From contig VCJN01002666.1 of the NCBI GenBank assembly GCA_006384855.1, forward strand, positions 29,073 to 93,072: a stretch of DNA of 64,000 bases, written 5' to 3'. The notes below the pieces were generated by a model that worked only from the letters and a program-made list of their open reading frames with translations, was not told where the DNA came from and made no database searches. The stretch comes from Tetraselmis striata. Lineage: Eukaryota; Chlorophyta; Chlorodendrophyceae; Chlorodendrales; Chlorodendraceae. Positions 1-9,115 of this stretch are shown here, piece after piece; positions within the stretch are counted from its first letter, which is position 1, and each line of letters starts with the position of its first letter. Position numbers and translations under genes: made by a program.

Positions 1-346
1 ATGGCCAGTCTCTTCTGGTTACAGGGGTTCCTGGGTTATAGTTCTGTCTCTGAATTCTACCTAGTAGACTTGTCCGAGGCGGTATTTATACCCGCCGAGG
101 TCATAGTCATACCTGTGCTATGTTAGCCGGGTGTCATGGGATACCCGTGCTGTGTTAGCCACGTAAGGCTTGAGTCAGAGAACTCTAGAGAATTCCAGAA
201 CAGTCCTCGGCCTTATACTACTAATATTTACGCCCGCAATACTAATATGTACAGCGACTCCGCGGATGCGTAGTCGTACTACCTTTGCGGGGTTATACCT
301 GCTAGTATAGCAGAACATTATGGCTATAGGGAAATGGAGTATAACA
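1..346 (-). repeat. 3' LTR of the chromovirus (truncated by window edge)
   Basis: Bases 1-346 match 6296-6641. The copy ends in TATAACA, the complement of the TGTTATA start of the LTR on the element strand. About 65 bp of the LTR should lie before base 1. Confidence 0.9.
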
Positions 347-360
347 CTCTCTCCCCCTTA
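347..360 (-). other. Polypurine tract of the chromovirus
   Basis: On the element strand the bases just before the 3' LTR read AAGGGGGAGAGAG and abut the TGTTAT of the LTR. This is where plus-strand DNA synthesis is primed in LTR retroelements. Confidence 0.75.
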
Positions 361-421
361 AGCACAAGCGTCCTCGCTGTGCAGGTATCACAGAACTACA
401 GGAAACTACAGTCTTGGTCTT

Positions 422-441
422 GATTTTTTTTTTTTTTTTTA
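422..441 (-). repeat. A20-type homopolymer in the element 3' untranslated region
   Basis: About twenty T on the plus strand, so an A run on the element strand, lies a few bases after the pol stop (TGA at 447-445). It may be an internal genomic A tract or the trace of an ancestral poly(A); it is inside the element, not at its end. Confidence 0.6.
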
Positions 442-444
442 AGT

Positions 445-3400
445 TCAGGCGGAAGGTACTCGGCTTGGGTAGCGATTCCGGAACCGAATGAAGTCTGGGC
501 TCTTAGTAAACTGTCGGTATGGTTTAGACAGTAAGAACGACCGGAAAATGTCCAGGTGCTTGACTCCGCGTAGGGGCTCCCAGGTGTCTTCGCTTGGTAC
601 GTTGTACGGGAACGCCCATCGCACTCGAAACAGTAGTCCAGTGCCATTGTTGTTGAAGGCAACATCGAGTATGTCCTGAACATGGAATCGGTTTGCGTCA
701 TGGACAATCGGTACTCGTTCAGACTTCGCCGGTTGGTCAGGGTCGTCATACCACTTCTCCAGCATACTCGCGTGCACCACGTCGTGGACTCGTACGCCCG
801 CAGGTAGTTGCAATCGGAAAGCAACTGGCGAGATCTGCTCTGTAATGACGAAGGGGCCCACGTAGCGATCGCGTAGCTTAGCACAGGGTTGCTGAATAAA
901 CTTCAGATGAGACGCTTTCAGCTTAACTCTGTCGCCGGTCTTGAATGGTACGGGTAGTCGTTTACGATTAGCTGCAGTCTGCATACGAGTTTGAGCCTCC
1001 AGTACGCAATCATGCGCGAAGCGATGAAGCTCCTGTACATACTTGACGTGTTCCGGAAGAGCTCGAGTTGGCTCGGTTGCGAGTTGAGTAGTAGCAGGTG
1101 TAGTCGGCTCGAATCCCAAAGTCGCCTTGAAAGGGGACATAGTAGTCGAAGTCGACTGAGCAGCGTTGATCGCAAACTCCACGTTGGTGAGGTGGTTGAC
1201 CCAATCATCGTGCAGGGGGTGCACGTAGCAGCGTAGCACTTGCTCCCAAGTTTGGTTAGTGCGTTCCGTCTGGCCATCGGTTGCTGGATGAAAAGCTGTA
1301 GAGATGTTCAGCTTAGTACCCATGGTCTTGAACATATCTTGCCAGAATTCCGACATAAATCTGGGGTCTCGGTCAGAGATGAGTTTAGCCGGTAGGCCGA
1401 AATGACGAAAAACTGAGCGATGCATAATCTCCGCCAGGCCTTCAGCAGTAACTGTCTTCGTAGTTGGCTCAACAATTACTCGCTTTGACAGTAGACATAC
1501 GAAAACCACTACTGAGTCATACCCCTGGCACTCCGGAAGATCTGTGATTAAATCCAGGGATATTACCTCAAATGGTCGTGACGGTACGTCATGGGGTTGA
1601 AGTAAGCCGTATGGCTTATGCCGGGCCGCCTTAGTACGTTGACAGGTAGGGCAGCGTCGCACGTAGTTAGTGACAGTCTGTTTCATACGGGGCCACCAGT
1701 ACAGTTCCACAGTACGCGCCAGTAGTCGTCGTCCTCCTGGGTGTCCAGCAGTAGGCGCGTCATGTAGTTCGTACAGTGCTCGTTGTCGCAGGTCCGCCAC
1801 ATTTGGTACGTAAAGTCGTGAGCCGTAGGCGTACAGTAGACCATTACTGTGACGTACTAGCCAGGATGGTAAAGCCTTCCGCGATTTCAGGTACTCGTCG
1901 GAGTCATATGCGGTCTTGATTTCGTCGTAAAATTTGTTGTCCGCCTGTAGTCGCGACTCCATAGCAAATAAAACTGAATTTATTTCGCAGTCAGCCTCGT
2001 CTTCTGACCAGTTGTTCAGCAGATCTAGCTTCTGTAGCGCATCCTTCAAGTCGGGTCGCCGAGAGAGGGCGTCCGCATGATTGGCAGCTCCTCGCTTGTA
2101 GACGATGTCCATATGTCGTTGGTAAGGCGCAAACACTTGCAGCCATCGTACTTGCCGCGTCGACAAATCGCGTTGGCGAAAGAAGTGCCGTAGCGTGTCA
2201 TGGTCGGTGATGACCGTAAAGCCCGCCGCTCCATCAAGGTAGCATCGGAACTTGATGAGTGCATCACGAACCGCTAACAACTCTTGCTCATGTACCGGGT
2301 AGTGAACTTCGTGTTTGTTCATCTTGCGTGCATGGTACGCGACAGGTCGAAGTCCTGAGCCTTGATCTTGCAGCAGCACAGCTCCCACTGCAAATCCAGA
2401 AGCATCTGTGTACAATGTGTAACGGGCGTCCGCAGATGTGTCCGGTATACTCAGTACAGGTGCTCGTACCATTGCGTCCTTTAATGCACGAAACGCTGCA
2501 TCAGCACGAGGCGTCCACACAAACTCCGGTTGATTCTTCGTCAGGTCATGTAGTGGCGCCGCAATAGCCGCGAAGTTATGGATGAACTTGCGGTAATAGC
2601 CAGCAAGGCCGAGAAAACCTCGTACGTCCTTTACTGTCTTCGGCACGGGCCACTGTTGAACTGCTTCCACCTTCCGGGGGTCCATCTTGATCTGTCCTGC
2701 CTCGACGATATGGCCCAAAAACTCCACGCTAGTACTGCCGAACGAACACTTCGACAGCTTGATATGCAAGTGATGTCGTTGCAACTCCCGTAGCACCAAT
2801 CTGATGTGCTCGAGATGCTCTTCAGCTGTCTTGCTGTAGATCAGCACGTCGTCCAGGTATACCACGCAGAATTTGCCGAGATATGGGCTCAAAACACGGT
2901 TCATCATAGTCTGGAATCCAGCTGGGGCGTTTGTCAAGCCGAAAGGTAACACACAGTACTCGTAGAGTCCATAGTGTGTCCGGAACGCTGTTTTGTGGAT
3001 GTCTTCCGGTTTAATTCGTACTTGATGGTAGCCTTTGTACAGGTCCAGAGTACTGAAAATAGTCGCACCATGCAATGAGTCCAATAATTCGTCGATACGA
3101 GGAAGCGGGGTCCGGTCTTTCTTCGTAAGGTCATTCAATTTACGGTAGTCCACACACATACGCAGAGTGCCGTCTTTCTTACGCACAAATAAAATTGGGG
3201 CGCCGTAGTTTGACTTGGACGGACGAATCCACCCTTTTGCCAACAATTCCTCCAGTTGTGACCGTACCTCCTGCAACTCCGCTGGTGACATACGGTACGT
3301 TCGTTCTTTGGGGGGTTCATCACTCTCCAGGTTGATCTCAAAGTCGAACTCGCGCTCCGGTGGCAGGTCAGTAGGCTCCGCGATGATGTCTGCAAACTCC

Positions 3401-5034
3401 ATAAGGGACTCCTTGAGCTCCTCGGTCCACTCGGTCGACTGGTCCGTGCGCAGCTCAGCTACCGCATCGAACACCTCGCGTACCGCAACAGCAAACAGTT
3501 CCTCGCCGCGACTCTTCCTCAGCTCCTTCGCCATCTTAGCCGCGTCCAGGTGGTAAACCGTCGTAGGTACTGTATACTGTTCCGCTGTAGCAATGTGTTG
3601 TCCAGTCTTCCGGTGTTTAATAATTTTAGCAGTCCAGTCGATGTCAGGATTAACTGTTTCCAGCCAAGGTTGTCCGAGAATAATGTCGAATTTCTCCAGG
3701 TCTGTAACTATAGCGTCCAATTTATAGTCGAAAGCTCCTACGGTAAGTACTTCGCTCCTCAGCCGTTTGGTACTGGTACTCATACTGCCGTTCGCCAGTT
3801 TTATACGGTGTTTTCCTCCGGATACTGTAGGGCACTGATGCAATTGCACCCATTCGGTACTCGCAAAATTTTCGGTTGCACCAGAGTCCACCAGTATTTT
3901 ACAGTGTCGTCCTCGCAATTCGCCAGTAATAGTCAGCAGTCGGGTACCACTCGGTGAAGATACGTTGCACAAACGCGATGTGGAGTCTTCGCCAGGTAGT
4001 CGGACGTTACGGTTGACATATTCATCAATTTGTTCGCCGAAGCTTTCGTACCGTAGTGGGTAGCGTACTGTCTCCGTCTCCAGATAACCCGTACTTCGTG
4101 CCTCCAATAATTTCTTCCAGGTTGTCCATAATGCACGGTTCAAAGGGGTCTTCGTAGGTACAGTATTACGACGAACGCGATACAGGTATACGGGACACCG
4201 GTTGTCTCCCGTCCGCTGAGTGCCGAGGTACCGTAGATTGCTCTCCTGTACCCGGTACCCAGTTTGCTCGAGTAATCGTCGTACTGCTGTTGTCTCCGGC
4301 GTCGCGTCCGTGTCGCCGCGCTTGCCTTCCGGAAACCAAATCAGTCCGCTGTCTTCTACAGTCAGAAGCACTCGTCTTCCATCGGTTACTAGAACCTTCG
4401 AGTGCGTCCACTCAGGCTTCGGTGGGGTTCTCAGGTGCTGCGGTAGAAACCGTACGCCGGCGCCATCGTCAGCGTAGATCTGTGTCGCCCATCGAGTGGG
4501 GCCAACATCTTGTCTCGCACCTTCTATGCCATCGTTCGTTGGGCACGTAAACACAGAAGTCTCCGCTGGCAACTCATCCACCAGACGAAAATTTCTAAGT
4601 AGTCGAAACCACGGCTTACGCGACCATTTTGGGACCACAATAATTGCTCGTAGATGCGGATGCAATAACTTCTGTCGAAGGTAGTGGCCCAAAAATTCTT
4701 CAATTCGGTCATACGGGGCATTTAGCCAAATACGCCGATATTCTCCGAGATCCTGTTCCTGAAATGGGCGCGTCGGACAGCAAAAACTACCAGAAACTTG
4801 AGAATTCAGGCCGTCATTATCGCAAGCTCCGTCCAGGTCGCAGGGTCCGTATTTCTTCGTGTACTCGTGAAATAATTCGCGATGTACCATCCAGTCGCTG
4901 AAATCCTTGTGGAGGAAATCAGGCCTCAGTGTCGTTCGAGGATACGAGGGCTGTACTTCTGTAGTCTCGCGAGCCGTTTTAGGGGACAGTCCTTCACCCT
5001 GTCGCGCGCCGCGCGCGGCCGACTCACGTCTTAG
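445..5034 (-). CDS. pol: Gypsy Pol: MTase-like, Nudix-like, protease, RT, RNase H, integrase, chromodomain
   Basis: The 1481-residue reading frame from ATG 4890 encodes the replication polyprotein. Residue numbers count from that ATG. A methyltransferase-like domain (about 15-117, NAPY at 57-60) is followed by a Nudix-like region (162-242), aspartic protease (DSGA 335-338), RT (YLDD 678-681), RNase H (about 824-945), an HHCC finger (H1043, H1050, C1080, C1083), a DDE integrase core (D1113, D1173, E1209), a GPY/F-like segment and a chromodomain (1403-1455). The frame stays open upstream of ATG 4890 back past the gag stop, and the upstream codons extend the methyltransferase-like domain, so translation probably enters by -1 frameshifting from gag near 5034-5040. 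All core catalytic motifs are present. The chromodomain would guide integration to modified histones. Confidence 0.95.
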   Translation of the reverse strand, partial: LRRESAARGARQGEGLSPKTARETTEVQPSYPRTTLRPDFLHKDFSDWMVHRELFHEYTKKYGPCDLDGACDNDGLNSQVSGSFCCPTRPFQEQDLGEYRRIWLNAPYDRIEEFLGHYLRQKLLHPHLRAIIVVPKWSRKPWFRLLRNFRLVDELPAETSVFTCPTNDGIEGARQDVGPTRWATQIYADDGAGVRFLPQHLRTPPKPEWTHSKVLVTDGRRVLLTVEDSGLIWFPEGKRGDTDATPETTAVRRLLEQTGYRVQESNLRYLGTQRTGDNRCPVYLYRVRRNTVPTKTPLNRALWTTWKKLLEARSTGYLETETVRYPLRYESFGEQIDEYVNRNVRLPGEDSTSRLCNVSSPSGTRLLTITGELRGRHCKILVDSGATENFASTEWVQLHQCPTVSGGKHRIKLANGSMSTSTKRLRSEVLTVGAFDYKLDAIVTDLEKFDIILGQPWLETVNPDIDWTAKIIKHRKTGQHIATAEQYTVPTTVYHLDAAKMAKELRKSRGEELFAVAVREVFDAVAELRTDQSTEWTEELKESLMEFADIIAEPTDLPPEREFDFEINLESDEPPKERTYRMSPAELQEVRSQLEELLAKGWIRPSKSNYGAPILFVRKKDGTLRMCVDYRKLNDLTKKDRTPLPRIDELLDSLHGATIFSTLDLYKGYHQVRIKPEDIHKTAFRTHYGLYEYCVLPFGLTNAPAGFQTMMNRVLSPYLGKFCVVYLDDVLIYSKTAEEHLEHIRLVLRELQRHHLHIKLSKCSFGSTSVEFLGHIVEAGQIKMDPRKVEAVQQWPVPKTVKDVRGFLGLAGYYRKFIHNFAAIAAPLHDLTKNQPEFVWTPRADAAFRALKDAMVRAPVLSIPDTSADARYTLYTDASGFAVGAVLLQDQGSGLRPVAYHARKMNKHEVHYPVHEQELLAVRDALIKFRCYLDGAAGFTVITDHDTLRHFFRQRDLSTRQVRWLQVFAPYQRHMDIVYKRGAANHADALSRRPDLKDALQKLDLLNNWSEDEADCEINSVLFAMESRLQADNKFYDEIKTAYDSDEYLKSRKALPSWLVRHSNGLLYAYGSRLYVPNVADLRQRALYELHDAPTAGHPGGRRLLARTVELYWWPRMKQTVTNYVRRCPTCQRTKAARHKPYGLLQPHDVPSRPFEVISLDLITDLPECQGYDSVVVFVCLLSKRVIVEPTTKTVTAEGLAEIMHRSVFRHFGLPAKLISDRDPRFMSEFWQDMFKTMGTKLNISTAFHPATDGQTERTNQTWEQVLRCYVHPLHDDWVNHLTNVEFAINAAQSTSTTMSPFKATLGFEPTTPATTQLATEPTRALPEHVKYVQELHRFAHDCVLEAQTRMQTAANRKRLPVPFKTGDRVKLKASHLKFIQQPCAKLRDRYVGPFVITEQISPVAFRLQLPAGVRVHDVVHASMLEKWYDDPDQPAKSERVPIVHDANRFHVQDILDVAFNNNGTGLLFRVRWAFPYNVPSEDTWEPLRGVKHLDIFRSFLLSKPYRQFTKSPDFIRFRNRYPSRVPSA

Positions 5035-5040
5035 TTTCCC
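5001..5040 (-). promoter_or_regulatory. Putative -1 ribosomal frameshift signal at the gag/pol junction
   Basis: On the element strand the heptamer GGGAAAC (5040-5034) is in the gag frame as G GGA AAC and is followed at once by the gag TAA. It fits X XXY YYZ. The pol frame is exactly -1 relative to gag and open. After a spacer of about 10 nt comes a GC-rich palindrome, GCCGCGCGCGGC (5019-5008), inside a longer pairable stretch (GTCG..CGAC, 5023-5001), a plausible stimulatory hairpin. Confidence 0.7.
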
Positions 5041-6191
5041 GGCCGGGTCTTTCTGGGTCGATATTCAGAAATCTTCTTCTTCTTGCTCGGGCACGCGGAC
5101 GCAACATGACCTTTCGCCCTGCAGATAAAGCAGCGACCTTCCTTCTTAAATCTCTCAAACTCCTCCTCGGTCAATCGCCGCGCCATCAACAGGTCGTCTT
5201 CTTGTTCTGTAGTCTCACCCTCAGCACTGCTGTAGTACTGCTCGTCGTCGTCGCCATCGTCGTCCATGATGTTTAGGCGCTCGCGACGGATCTCGCGGTG
5301 CACATCTGTCTCCCGCTCCGCAGCTTCAACAGCCAGGGCTGCCTGTACAGCTTCTGCCAGGGTCTTAGGGTTTTTCAGGGCAACTTCCTTTCGAATATGA
5401 GGTTTCAGTCCGCGCTGGAAGTCATGTACATTATCTTCCTCGTGACGATGGGGTAACTCCAGTAGTTGCTCGCGGAAATAATTCGCGTACTTCTGTACTG
5501 TAGTCCGCTGTGTCGCGCGATCCAGATTGATACGAGCTTGCTTCGCCGGTGTACGTCCACAGAATTCAGTGATTAGTGCCGCCTCCATGTGCGTAATACC
5601 GGTAAAACCGCCGCCAATTTCGTCGTGCGTACTCGCCACTTGCGCGTACCACCACTTGGATACGGGTCCGTGAAAATAGCCAGATGCCCAGTACACGCTA
5701 CGAGGTTCCTCCGGGTTTACGTTGTGATATTTCAGGTAACCCCGTGCATGACGAAACCAGTTCCGTAGCTCGTCGATATTCGTAGTCGATAGCTTCTCGA
5801 TCTTCGCTGGTTTCACATCGCTCGGCATGAGCCCAGGCATGTCGCTGGTCCGGGCAGAACGAAGCTGGTCTCGCATCTGCTGCTCTACAACTCGGCTCCG
5901 GTTCACTCGGTCGTCGAAATGACTGAAGCCTTGTCGCACGTACTCGTCCAAGCGGCGAATCTCCGCCGTTGCCGCCGTTGTAGCTTGCGCTACATCTTGC
6001 ATCCTCGCTTGCTCCGTCGACATAGTCTCGACTCGGTCGGCTAGTCGTTGAAGCATGCTCATCATGGTTACGAGGGTCGGTTGCGTGCCCTCTTGACCTC
6101 CTTCAAGCGGAATCGGCTGTGCTTCGCCGGCAGTGGCCGCTACCGGAAAGCTTCCGCTATCCTCAGGTGGTGTCTCTCCTGGTGTAGCCAT
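5031..6191 (-). CDS. gag: Gypsy Gag (capsid-nucleocapsid)
   Basis: This 386-residue ORF is the structural protein of the virus-like particle. It has an acidic, coiled N-terminal third, a central region typical of gypsy capsid (residues about 130-270, rich in W, Y and R), an acidic stretch (DDDGDDDE), and one CCHC zinc knuckle, C-x2-C-x4-H-x4-C at residues 354-367, followed by a Lys/Arg-rich tail that binds RNA. It starts 26 bp inside the presumed primer-binding site and ends with TAA at 5033-5031, overlapping the slippery heptamer for pol. Confidence 0.9.
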   Translation of the reverse strand: MATPGETPPEDSGSFPVAATAGEAQPIPLEGGQEGTQPTLVTMMSMLQRLADRVETMSTEQARMQDVAQATTAATAEIRRLDEYVRQGFSHFDDRVNRSRVVEQQMRDQLRSARTSDMPGLMPSDVKPAKIEKLSTTNIDELRNWFRHARGYLKYHNVNPEEPRSVYWASGYFHGPVSKWWYAQVASTHDEIGGGFTGITHMEAALITEFCGRTPAKQARINLDRATQRTTVQKYANYFREQLLELPHRHEEDNVHDFQRGLKPHIRKEVALKNPKTLAEAVQAALAVEAAERETDVHREIRRERLNIMDDDGDDDEQYYSSAEGETTEQEDDLLMARRLTEEEFERFKKEGRCFICRAKGHVASACPSKKKKISEYRPRKTRPGN

Positions 6192-6216
6192 CTTTACGTC
6201 GCTTACCGCTGTCTAA

Positions 6217-6228
6217 GCTCCGAAACCA
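6217..6228 (-). other. Primer-binding site of the chromovirus
   Basis: Two bases inside the 5' LTR the element strand reads TGGTTTCGGAGC, matching 10 of 12 bases of the initiator-methionine-tRNA primer site common in plant LTR elements (TGGTATCAGAGC). The tRNA assignment is inferred. Confidence 0.6.
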
Positions 6229-6230
6229 AG

Positions 6231-6641
6231 TGTTAGGCTCTAGCTTAAGCCTGTTCTTTAGGCCCTTTAGGATGCAGCGGAAGGATTTAGAAAGTATGGC
6301 CAGTCTCTTCTGGTTACAGGGGTTCCTGGGTTATAGTTCTGTCTCTGAATTCTACCTAGTAGACTTGTCCGAGGCGGTATTTATACCCGCCGAGGTCATA
6401 GTCATACCTGTGCTATGTTAGCCGGGTGTCATGGGATACCCGTGCTGTGTTAGCCACGTAAGGCTTGAGTCAGAGAACTCTAGAGAATTCCAGAACAGTC
6501 CTCGGCCTTATACTACTAATATTTACGCCCGCAATACTAATATGTACAGCGACTCCGCGGATGCGTAGTCGTACTACCTTTGCGGGGTTATACCTGCTAG
6601 TATAGCAGAACATTATGGCTATAGGGAAATGGAGTATAACA
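6231..6641 (-). repeat. 5' LTR of the chromovirus (411 bp, complete)
   Basis: Bounded by TGTTA and TAACA, a 5-bp terminal inverted repeat. It carries the element promoter, and the same sequence recurs at 1-346. On the minus strand transcription runs leftwards into gag. Confidence 0.85.
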
Positions 6642-6734
6642 GCAAGGGTTTTGGGTAAGCCCCGAGGTCGTGTGGTAGCCAAGCACCGTTGATAGGTGGT
6701 GTGGTGTTACAAGGACGTACAAAAAGCGCGTTTT

Positions 6735-7145
6735 TCGCGTTTCAGGAACGCCGTGCGTGACGGTGCTTTTGCGCCTGCGCTGCGTCGCTCGTCAGCCTGT
6801 GTTGCTATGACCTGGGTCATGGGCTGCAAGCGCACTCGCTGCGGCTTATGGACCACCCTTGGGCGGTGGTTCCCATTCGTTTCATGTTTCCCCTTCGGTT
6901 TTTTCTAGTCGTTCCTTGGCCTTTACTCTGTCCCCGGACCCTTTGGTTCCTTGGCAACTTCGCGACTTCTTGGTTCCCTTGGCTCTTCCTTGCTTTGGTT
7001 CTTGGCTCCATGGCCTCCTGCTTGATCCTTGCTTTCATGCTTCATGTTTTCATGTTTTCATGGTTTCATGTTTCCTGGCAACCTTTCAGAATTGCTGTTA
7101 TTATTCATTACATTAGGGCTTTCATAAATGCGCACTACAAACAGA
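6735..7145 (+). mobile_element. 5'-truncated retroelement 3' end, family R1 copy 1
   Basis: The stretch around CTGCGTCGCTCGTCAG, TGTTGCTATGACC and GGTTCCCTTGGCTC recurs at 45625-45940 (+) and, reversed, at 58374-58690. The copy at 58 kb is continuous with a retroelement coding fragment, so the repeat is probably the 3' end of a LINE-like element. Here the terminal motif GGGCTTTCATAAATGCGCAC lies in the opposite orientation to the other two copies. Confidence 0.6.
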
Positions 7146-7688
7146 ATTGCTGAATTGCTGAATTTCAGAATTGCTATTACTTATGCTTTAAGTGCGCATA
7201 TGGTTTAGCACCGATGATGTAAGAAAAAACTAAGAGATCAAGCCGCTGGTATTCCCATAGCGACTACGGGGTACCGTAGCGGCTTTGTTTTCCCTCCCCC
7301 CGGGATGACAGAACTGTCAGTAGTGAAACCCTTGCAGCGTTTGCGACATCCGTTTTCAGCGATTCAGTAGCGGAAAGCCCCGGCCCGAGTGGGCGACGCT
7401 TCGTTACGTCAAAAAGCATAACAATTATGCGGCAACATTCTGCAACGCTAATTGAAGGTCAATGACTCGGCCGGCATAGAGGTAGCGTAAGCCGCCCTGA
7501 TCGTAGTTATAAATTGTATATTTTAGGAAACCCCGCCTGCGGCGGGGGCGAAAACCCCCGCCTGGGGCGTTCGCCCCCCCCCCCCCCCCCCCCCCCCCCG
7601 CCCCCCCCCAGAAAAAAAAAATCGAAAGTGCGGTCTCAAACAAGCATTTTCGCTTTAGGATTCGCCATTCTAGCTCCCAAAATGCAGA
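7146..7688. other. Spacer with a C/A homopolymer
   Basis: No gene is recognised. A C run interrupted by single Gs lies at about 7577-7610 and is followed by nine to ten A. A short inverted pair (AAGCCGC..GTAGCGGCTT) lies near 7240-7290. Confidence 0.5.
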
Positions 7689-7946
7689 TTAAGGCATTAA
7701 GTTCGGATTTTCAGCCAAATACACGCGACGAATCTCGTCCCCCTCCATGCTCGCCACGAAACTGCGCTTGGCCACCTTAGCCTTGCGCGCTTTCTCCTTG
7801 CACTTGAACTTACCATTCTTGTTGAGCTTGAGATGGTCCATGACCTTGTCCCTGCGAGAAACTCGTGAGAGAAGTGGGGCAACGCCACCGATTCGTCTCT
7901 GGATCGTGGCGAATATCCTCCAGTCGCCCACGGCGACCGCCGCCAC
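7689..7946 (-). other. Unrecognised ORF fragment, Lys/Arg-rich
   Basis: An 85-codon minus-strand frame has a basic segment (KNGKFKCKEKARKAKVAK, about residues 43-60) and codon use that looks coding rather than random. I do not recognise it; it may be a remnant of a transposable-element protein or an exon of an unidentified gene. The overlapping frames on both strands look like shadows. Confidence 0.2.
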
Positions 7947-8843
7947 CGCCCGGCATGCGCGCTGCGCCCATCGAGTGGCGACGGTGTACTTTCGACAACT
8001 CGCATGCTAGATAGAGGGGGGGGGGGGTGCGCCAACGTGTTATGATAGTATTTATTGTTCGTAGCCCCGTAGAGATCGCTGTGTGTGCGAGCTGCGACAC
8101 CTGCTGGGCCTGGCGGGGCCTGGCTGCGACACGACTGCTGCTACGGTGCTACCCGGTACGCGGCTTATCGCGCTGCTCCCCCCCCCCCAGCTGGCGCTGT
8201 TCAACATCATATGCTAGCCCTGCTCCACCTGCAGTTGGACTGCGCCCGGGGGTGGGACGCTGGGCAGTAAAGCATAAAGTACTCGGCCCACTCTTGGACA
8301 ATGCAACTGGAATGCACGGAGGGGTCGGTCTGTAGGCCCCAAACGCAGTCCAGTTTACAGATCCAAGGGGTTCAAATTAGTGTTCAGAGGGGTGTTCAAG
8401 GGGGCCAAAAGGCTTCGGGTGTGTATCGGTTTCATTACGCCCTTCAATGGCTGCCTGGGCCGGGGCTGGGCGTGACGGGGCGCCGGGGGGTGGGGTTCTG
8501 GGGGGCCGGGGGCCCGCGAGCGGAGTTCGTTGGTCGCTAAAGAAATTGTATCATTATATTACGAGTAGCGACTACCCTTGCGCGATATAGCGACGACTAC
8601 TACCTGTAGAAGCGCCAGTCTGCTGCTGTATAAACGAAGTAATTATATAAACCAAGGAATTACATTGGATAGGATATAGAAATTACATATAGACAGCTTA
8701 TAGAATGCAATATGCATTTACATATATATGAGCAGCGCCCGCCCCGGTGCGGGTCCTCTCGTGGACGTTCCTACATAGTATACAGTCGCGGACTCTCGCC
8801 CCCGCGCGCCCCCCCCCCCCCCCCCCCCCCCCTGTTTGCTTGA

Positions 8844-8931
8844 GGGAAACAGGGGGTTCTCGAGGACGGGGGAGCCCCGCCCCCCCCCCCCCCCCACCGG
8901 CTCCCCCGTCCTCGAGAACCCCCTGTTTCCC
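8844..8931. repeat. Perfect 33-bp inverted repeat around a C run
   Basis: Arms at 8844-8876 and 8899-8931 are exact reverse complements (start GGGAAACAGGGGGTTCTC). The 22-bp centre is almost pure C. The DNA or RNA could fold into a long hairpin. Another C run (about 8810-8832) lies just upstream. Confidence 0.9.
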
Positions 8932-9049
8932 CCAGGGTTCTGGAGGGCTCCAAAAACCCTCCTGCCCTGCGCATGTCTATAATAATTACATGAGCTAGCA
9001 GCATGTCTATCCAGCGCATGTCTATCCTGCATAATTATATAACTTATAA

Positions 9050-9115
9050 TTACGTGAGCTAGCATCAGAAGGCGATATATCCGGAAATCACCAAAAAAAG
9101 GACAATCAGAAAGGT
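9050..9115 (-). mobile_element. Short 3'-end fragment of LINE-like family R2
   Basis: The sequence around GAGCTAGCATCAGAAGGCGATAT..ATCACC..GGACAATCAGAAAGGTC recurs at 32650-33280 and 46340-46560 with different 5' extents but a shared 3' end, as expected for 5'-truncated LINE copies read on the minus strand. Confidence 0.5.

Larger units (their letters stand above)
1..6641 (-). mobile_element. Ty3/gypsy chromovirus, nearly complete, minus strand
   Basis: Two near-identical LTR copies (partial at 1-346, complete at 6231-6641; offset 6295) flank a minus-strand gag and a minus-strand pol. The order primer site, gag, protease, RT, RNase H, integrase, chromodomain, purine tract is that of Ty3/gypsy chromoviruses. 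Both ORFs are open and the visible LTR parts match almost perfectly, so the insertion looks young. The outer end of the left LTR lies outside the window, so a target-site duplication cannot be checked. Confidence 0.95.

Noticed and set aside
396-6236. Many plus- and minus-strand open frames overlapping gag and pol
   Set aside because: They are shadows in other frames of the two motif-bearing minus-strand ORFs and have no motifs of their own.
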